DNA of 64,000 nucleotides from Arthrobacter bambusae (GTDB taxonomy: Bacteria > Actinomycetota > Actinomycetes > Actinomycetales > Micrococcaceae). Where the stretch lies: the NCBI RefSeq assembly GCF_022606295.1, contig NZ_JAHHZS010000016.1, positions 43,764-107,763 of the forward strand. Reading direction: 5' to 3'. Positions 61,065-64,000 of the stretch are shown here, piece after piece. Below the pieces are notes generated by a model, which saw only the letters and a list, made by a program, of their open reading frames with translations, did not search any database and was not told the DNA's origin. The position numbers and the translations under genes are program-made. Positions within the stretch are counted from its first letter, which is position 1, and each line of letters opens with the position of its first letter.

Positions 61065-61658
61065 TCAGTAGCCCATGCTGCTGCCGCTCGGGGTGCTGCT
61101 GCTCGGGGTGCTGCTGCTCGGGGTGCTGCTGCTCGGGGTCACCATGGAGCCGGACGGGCTGACCAGCGACCAGACACCGCCCACGCCTTGGCCGTAGGTG
61201 TCACCGGAGTCTTCGTCCTTGGAGTAGAAGTAGATGGGCATCCCGTTGATGGTGATCTGCATCTTGCCGGCGGCTGTTGGGATGGTGCCGATGGTTCCGC
61301 TCACTCCGTCAACTCCAGGCATGGCCGACGTCGTTGTCACGGGAGGCCAGAGGGTAGCGCAGCCGCCGGTGCAGGCACTCTTGCCGGAATCCTTGGCGTC
61401 CTTCGCGAAGATGTAGACGCTCTTGCCGTTCGCCGCAACCACTCGCTCGCCGAAGCTCGACGACGCCGTCTTCAGTTCCGCCGCGCCAGCTGAAGTGCTC
61501 GACGACGAGCCGGTAGGGCTCGCCGAACCCGATGCCGCCGGACTCGAGGCCGCGGGGCTGGAGGCACTTGAGGACGACGCGCCGGGGCTTCCTCCGCAGC
61601 CAGTGAGGGCGATGGCCAGAGCAAGGATGCCGAGCCCGGTGCCGAGTTGCTTCTTCAT
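61065..61658 (-). CDS. Secreted-repeat lipoprotein (COG4315-like)
   Basis: 197 residues. The lipoprotein signal ends AIALTGC, followed by a Ser/Ala-rich spacer and one copy each of the COG4315 repeat halves: GERVVAANGKSVYIFAKDAK with ACTGGCATLWPPV, then MQITINGMPIYFYSKDEDSG with GVGGVWSLVSPSG. These domains are secreted and of unknown function, often next to ECF sigma genes; a cysteine pair sits in ACTGGC. The C-terminus carries TPSSS repeats from a 15-base tandem repeat. It is divergent from the sigma gene and shares its promoter motif. Confidence 0.88.
   Translation of the reverse strand: MKKQLGTGLGILALAIALTGCGGSPGASSSSASSPAASSPAASGSASPTGSSSSTSAGAAELKTASSSFGERVVAANGKSVYIFAKDAKDSGKSACTGGCATLWPPVTTTSAMPGVDGVSGTIGTIPTAAGKMQITINGMPIYFYSKDEDSGDTYGQGVGGVWSLVSPSGSMVTPSSSTPSSSTPSSSTPSGSSMGY
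61081..61140. repeat. Four 15-base tandem repeats
   Basis: Unit CTGCTGCTCGGGGTG repeated four times with one base change in the first and last copy. It encodes the (S/G)SS-TP tail of the lipoprotein on the minus strand. Copy number changes would stay in frame. Confidence 0.95.
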
Positions 61659-61709
61659 GGTTTGCTCCTTCGCTTCGACCGGCCGTGGACGTGCCGGAAG
61701 CTAACCCGT

Positions 61710-61737
61710 ACGACGCCGCCGGGTGAAGAATGGTTCA
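61710..61737 (-). promoter_or_regulatory. ECF sigma promoter of the lipoprotein gene
   Basis: On the minus strand TGAACC (61737-61732), 16 bases, then CGTCGT (61715-61710), about 50 bases before the lipoprotein ATG at 61658. The same motif and spacing occurs on the plus strand for the sigma gene. It resembles the SigL promoter consensus described in mycobacteria. Confidence 0.75.
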
Positions 61738-61744
61738 CAGGGCT

Positions 61745-61772
61745 TGAACCCTATTCGCGGTGCGCACGTCGT
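61745..61772 (+). promoter_or_regulatory. ECF sigma promoter of the sigma/anti-sigma operon
   Basis: TGAACC (61745-61750), 16 bases, then CGTCGT (61767-61772), 40 bases before the sigma ATG. Identity with the divergent motif indicates autoregulation by the sigma factor encoded here. Confidence 0.75.
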
Positions 61773-61812
61773 ATCCCAAGAGAAGGGGAAGCCGAGCACC
61801 AAGGAGGCGCCG

Positions 61813-62313
61813 ATGCCGCTCGACGAGGACGTGGTGGCCGCGATCTATCGCGACCACGGTACGGCCCTGCGCCGCTTCGTGCTGAGTTGCACGCCGGACG
61901 CGCACTTGGCTGAGGACGTGGTGCAGGAGACCATCCTCCGCGTGTGGCAGCACGCACCGCAGATCACCGGCAGCTTGCGCAGCTATTTGTTCCGCACTGC
62001 CCGCAATGTCATCATCGACAACTACCGCAAGGCCCAGCGGCGCCCGGCAGAGGCTGCCGAACGCGACATGGCGGACCCTGAGGAGGCCACCGAGCGGGTG
62101 GACGAGCTCCTCAACCGGGTCCTCATGGAGGAGGCGCTCCTGCGGCTCAGCACCGAACACCGGGAGGTCCTGGTAGCACTGCATTACGAACGTTTCACGG
62201 TGAACGAGGCCGCGCTGAGGCTCAACATCCCCAGCGGCACAGTGAAATCCCGGGCCTTTTACGCCGTCAGGGCGCTTCGCACGATTCTCGACGAAATGGG
62301 GGTGCAGCGGTGA
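61813..62313 (+). CDS. ECF sigma factor, SigL-like
   Basis: 166 residues. Region 2 is RRFVLSCTPDAHLAEDVVQE with LRSYLFRTARNVIIDNYRKA, and region 4 is LSTEHREVLVALHYERFTVN, EAALRLNIPSGTVKSRAFYA. ATG 61813 is chosen because AAGGAGG lies just before it; the frame continues 30 codons upstream over the promoter motif. The next gene overlaps by 4 bases and encodes a zinc anti-sigma. The twin promoter motifs suggest SigL-type specificity and a regulon that includes the lipoprotein. Confidence 0.9.
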   Translation: MPLDEDVVAAIYRDHGTALRRFVLSCTPDAHLAEDVVQETILRVWQHAPQITGSLRSYLFRTARNVIIDNYRKAQRRPAEAAERDMADPEEATERVDELLNRVLMEEALLRLSTEHREVLVALHYERFTVNEAALRLNIPSGTVKSRAFYAVRALRTILDEMGVQR

Positions 62314-63029
62314 ACGAAACCGGACTTCACCAATTGCTGGGCGCCTACTTGCTGGGCGGACTCGAGCCTGCCGAGGCCCGTGTTTTCGAGGAGCATTTGG
62401 CAAGCTGCGCCGACTGCCGGCTCGAGTTGGGCGAGCTGGAAAGCCTCCCGGCCCTCCTCGACGCCGTCCCCGTGCCCGACGCCGTCGCGCTCGCCGCCGG
62501 GCGCCCCGCCGTCGAGCCTTCCGCCGTCGAGCCCGCCGCGGCCACTGCCGACCCCCGCTCACTTATGGGGGCTTTTCCAGAAACGCTTCCGCAGCCGATT
62601 CTCCTGAAGATGGCAGCCCGGCGGCGGAAATCCCGACGCCGGTGGACGGCCCTGGTGGGTGCCGTTGCCGCCGCTTGCCTTGGAGTGGGCATATTGGCGG
62701 GGCCCGTGTTGAACCAGCCGCCCAAGCCAGACGCCAGCTATTCGGTGCAGACGGACAACGGCCTGCAACTCACGGTGGGGCTCGTCCGGAAGGCGTGGGG
62801 GACGGAGCTGCAGCTGGAAGGCCGCAGCATGCCGCCGCAAGGCACCATGTACCTGTGGGTCAAGGGCCGCGACGGCACGGAGGAAATGGCCTGCGGCTGG
62901 ACCGCGACGTCCAGCGGGCACATCAAGGTCACGGGCGCGACGCCGGTCCAGCTCGCCGGGATTTCGGGCGTGGAACTGCGCGACGACACCCAGAAGACGG
63001 TCGCGGTGATTTCGGTCCCGGGGAGCTAG
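62310..63029 (+). CDS. Zinc-binding anti-sigma factor (RskA/RslA-like)
   Basis: 239 residues. The N-terminal anti-sigma domain holds the zinc motif H29-xxx-C33-xx-C36 (EEHLASCADC). A membrane segment at about 112-133 (WTALVGAVAAACLGVGILAG) follows a basic RRRKSRRR stretch, and an extracellular RskA-like domain follows (TMYLWVKGRDGTEEMACGW). It would hold the sigma factor at the membrane and release it on a redox or envelope signal. The GTG overlaps the sigma stop (GTGA). The linker before the membrane segment contains repeat-like DNA. Confidence 0.9.
   Translation: MNETGLHQLLGAYLLGGLEPAEARVFEEHLASCADCRLELGELESLPALLDAVPVPDAVALAAGRPAVEPSAVEPAAATADPRSLMGAFPETLPQPILLKMAARRRKSRRRWTALVGAVAAACLGVGILAGPVLNQPPKPDASYSVQTDNGLQLTVGLVRKAWGTELQLEGRSMPPQGTMYLWVKGRDGTEEMACGWTATSSGHIKVTGATPVQLAGISGVELRDDTQKTVAVISVPGS
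62549..62592. repeat. Repeat-like segment inside the anti-sigma coding region
   Basis: CCCCGCTCACTTATGGGGGC, then TTTTCCAGAAACGCT, closely follows the 60953-60987 element (CGCTCAC-TTTGGGG-CCTTTT-GGACAAACGCT) over about 44 bases. It is read in frame as part of the linker between the zinc domain and the membrane segment. Confidence 0.6.
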
Positions 63030-63059
63030 GGGTTTCCGGGACCTAGGCTGTTGGCAGCG

Positions 63060-63872
63060 CTACGCGGTCGCTGCTTCGCTGGCGTCAGGATCGGGCAGAT
63101 CGTTTCGCTCCCAGATGGGCATGTCCAGTCGGTTGAAACTGTAGAGATGGATTCCCGAGACCCCATTCGGCTGCGCCATGAGCTCGGACACCAGGGTTTC
63201 CGGTGAGTACTTGTCCGGGCCCAGGAGCTTGCGGGCAAGAGTTCCCTTGTTGCTGAGGAACTTCAGCGACGTCCCGACGCCGATCTGGGTTGCCAAGGCC
63301 AGCAGTTTTGTCCGGGGAACTGCTCCGGCCACGCCGGCCCATACGGGAAGCTCGACGCCTTCCCGGCGCAGGAGCGCGGCGTAGTCGAGGATCTTCGGCG
63401 CGGAGAAGCACATCTGCGTGACAACATGCGTCGCCAGCTGTTGTTTCGCCAGCAGGGCGTCCAACAAGTCCAGCCCGCTCACGGAGGGGTGTCCCTCGGG
63501 GTAACCGGCGATGCCCGCTGTGATGCTGCCGCCGGTGTACTCGGCGATATCCGCCAAGAGCCCAAGGCTCGATCGGTAGGGGCCCGCGCCAAGAGGTCCG
63601 TCTCCACCGATGGCGAAGACCTCACTGATCCCGGCGGCCTCGCAATCCCGGAGGATGCCGGAAAGCTGCGCCCGGTTCTCCAACCCACGTGCCGAGAGGT
63701 GCGGAATCACGGTGTAGCCAAGGAGGCTGAGCCTGACGGACGCCTCCATGGTCCGCGCGATGCCGTGATGGGGCAGGCAGGTGACGGTGAGTGTTGTGGA
63801 AAGCGGTACTGTTGCCTGGACTTTCTCAACGATTCCGTCTGAGGGAATGATTTCAATCCGGGTGGGGAACAT
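63060..63872 (-). CDS. metF: Methylenetetrahydrofolate reductase family protein
   Basis: 270 residues, a TIM-barrel flavoprotein somewhat shorter than E. coli MetF (~296). Marks are TVTCLPHHGIARTMEASVRL, YTVIPHLSARGLENRAQLSG, EVFAIGGDGPLGAGPYRSSL, ITAGIAGYPEGHPS and HVVTQMCFSAPKIL with the FAD/folate-contact regions. It interconverts methylene- and methyl-tetrahydrofolate. The short form without the usual N-terminal catalytic glutamate pattern is seen in catabolic one-carbon clusters, so a role in demethylation pathways is possible. ATG 63872 lies behind AAGGAG. Confidence 0.85.
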   Translation of the reverse strand: MFPTRIEIIPSDGIVEKVQATVPLSTTLTVTCLPHHGIARTMEASVRLSLLGYTVIPHLSARGLENRAQLSGILRDCEAAGISEVFAIGGDGPLGAGPYRSSLGLLADIAEYTGGSITAGIAGYPEGHPSVSGLDLLDALLAKQQLATHVVTQMCFSAPKILDYAALLRREGVELPVWAGVAGAVPRTKLLALATQIGVGTSLKFLSNKGTLARKLLGPDKYSPETLVSELMAQPNGVSGIHLYSFNRLDMPIWERNDLPDPDASEAATA

Positions 63873-63888
63873 GCTGGCTCCTTCCGGA

Positions 63889-64000
63889 TCAGGCCGTCGC
63901 GTGGTGTGCGAGGAGGGTGCGGGCTTCCTGGCGGGTGGTGCCGGAGTCCTGGATGCCTTCGGCGATGTGGGCAAGGTGCACGGGGATTTCGCGGCCTTTT
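63889..64000 (-). CDS. C-terminal end of an unidentified protein (cut by window edge)
   Basis: The last ~36 residues of a frame running in from beyond the window, ending HIAEGIQDSGTTRQEARTLL and AHHATA before TGA. The helical, arginine-rich end is not enough to name a family. Its stop is 16 bases before the metF start on the same strand, so it is probably an operon partner of metF, perhaps a one-carbon enzyme. Confidence 0.45.
   Translation of the reverse strand, partial: KGREIPVHLAHIAEGIQDSGTTRQEARTLLAHHATA

Overview
The window is high-GC DNA from an actinobacterial chromosome, most likely an Arthrobacter-type member of the Micrococcaceae (Arthrobacter, Pseudarthrobacter or Paenarthrobacter). 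The evidence is a dnaK-grpE-dnaJ-hspR locus with HAIR operators, an actinobacterial SAM-IV riboswitch, a SigL-like ECF sigma/anti-sigma pair and an ECF42 sigma factor paired with a YCII protein. The genus is inferred from gene content and style, not from a marker gene. I found no tRNA, rRNA, insertion sequence, prophage or CRISPR array.

Layout. 1-1150: sulfur operon (metZ, rhodanese, DUF1737) behind a SAM-IV riboswitch. 1154-13480: an Lrp regulator with ornithine cyclodeaminase, then mostly single genes: a DUF985 cupin, a PRC-barrel protein, an ion transporter-like protein, a DinB protein, pabC, cardiolipin synthase, MarR with an FAD oxidoreductase, a hydrolase and a lipoprotein. 13618-17846: an NCS1 transporter, then a low-molecular-weight phosphatase overlapping a kinase-PabB fusion. 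17939-22572: ribonucleoside catabolism (nucleoside hydrolase, MFS transporter, ribokinase) with a divergent LacI repressor and twin operators. 22693-33771: exporters, a decayed toxin-antitoxin pair, the ECF42 module, an aminotransferase, MarR/MMPL and TetR/MpaB genes. 33944-38343: heat-shock operon.

38993-56477 is the catabolic heart. A five-gene minus-strand operon encodes a FAH-family hydrolase, a small cupin, a TesB thioesterase, an aromatic acid-CoA ligase and a 796-residue monooxygenase/old-yellow-enzyme fusion. RidA and an amino-acid-type permease are divergent from it. Next to it lies a second operon: a ribose-type ABC importer with an aspartoacylase-like enzyme and an M20 amidohydrolase, under a double Lrp/AsnC regulator. 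A PaaX regulator with a hotdog thioesterase follows. The genes suggest import and cleavage of an amide conjugate, followed by CoA-dependent hydroxylation and opening of a 2-amino- or 2-hydroxybenzoate-type ring. The substrate cannot be read from the sequence.

56511-64000: a SWIM/SNF2 helicase, an acidic DUF4375-like protein, a secreted lipoprotein divergent from a SigL-like sigma/zinc anti-sigma operon (both sides carry the same promoter motif), and metF. Palindromic elements with related sequences lie between several convergent gene pairs, and one stretch related to them lies in frame inside the anti-sigma gene.
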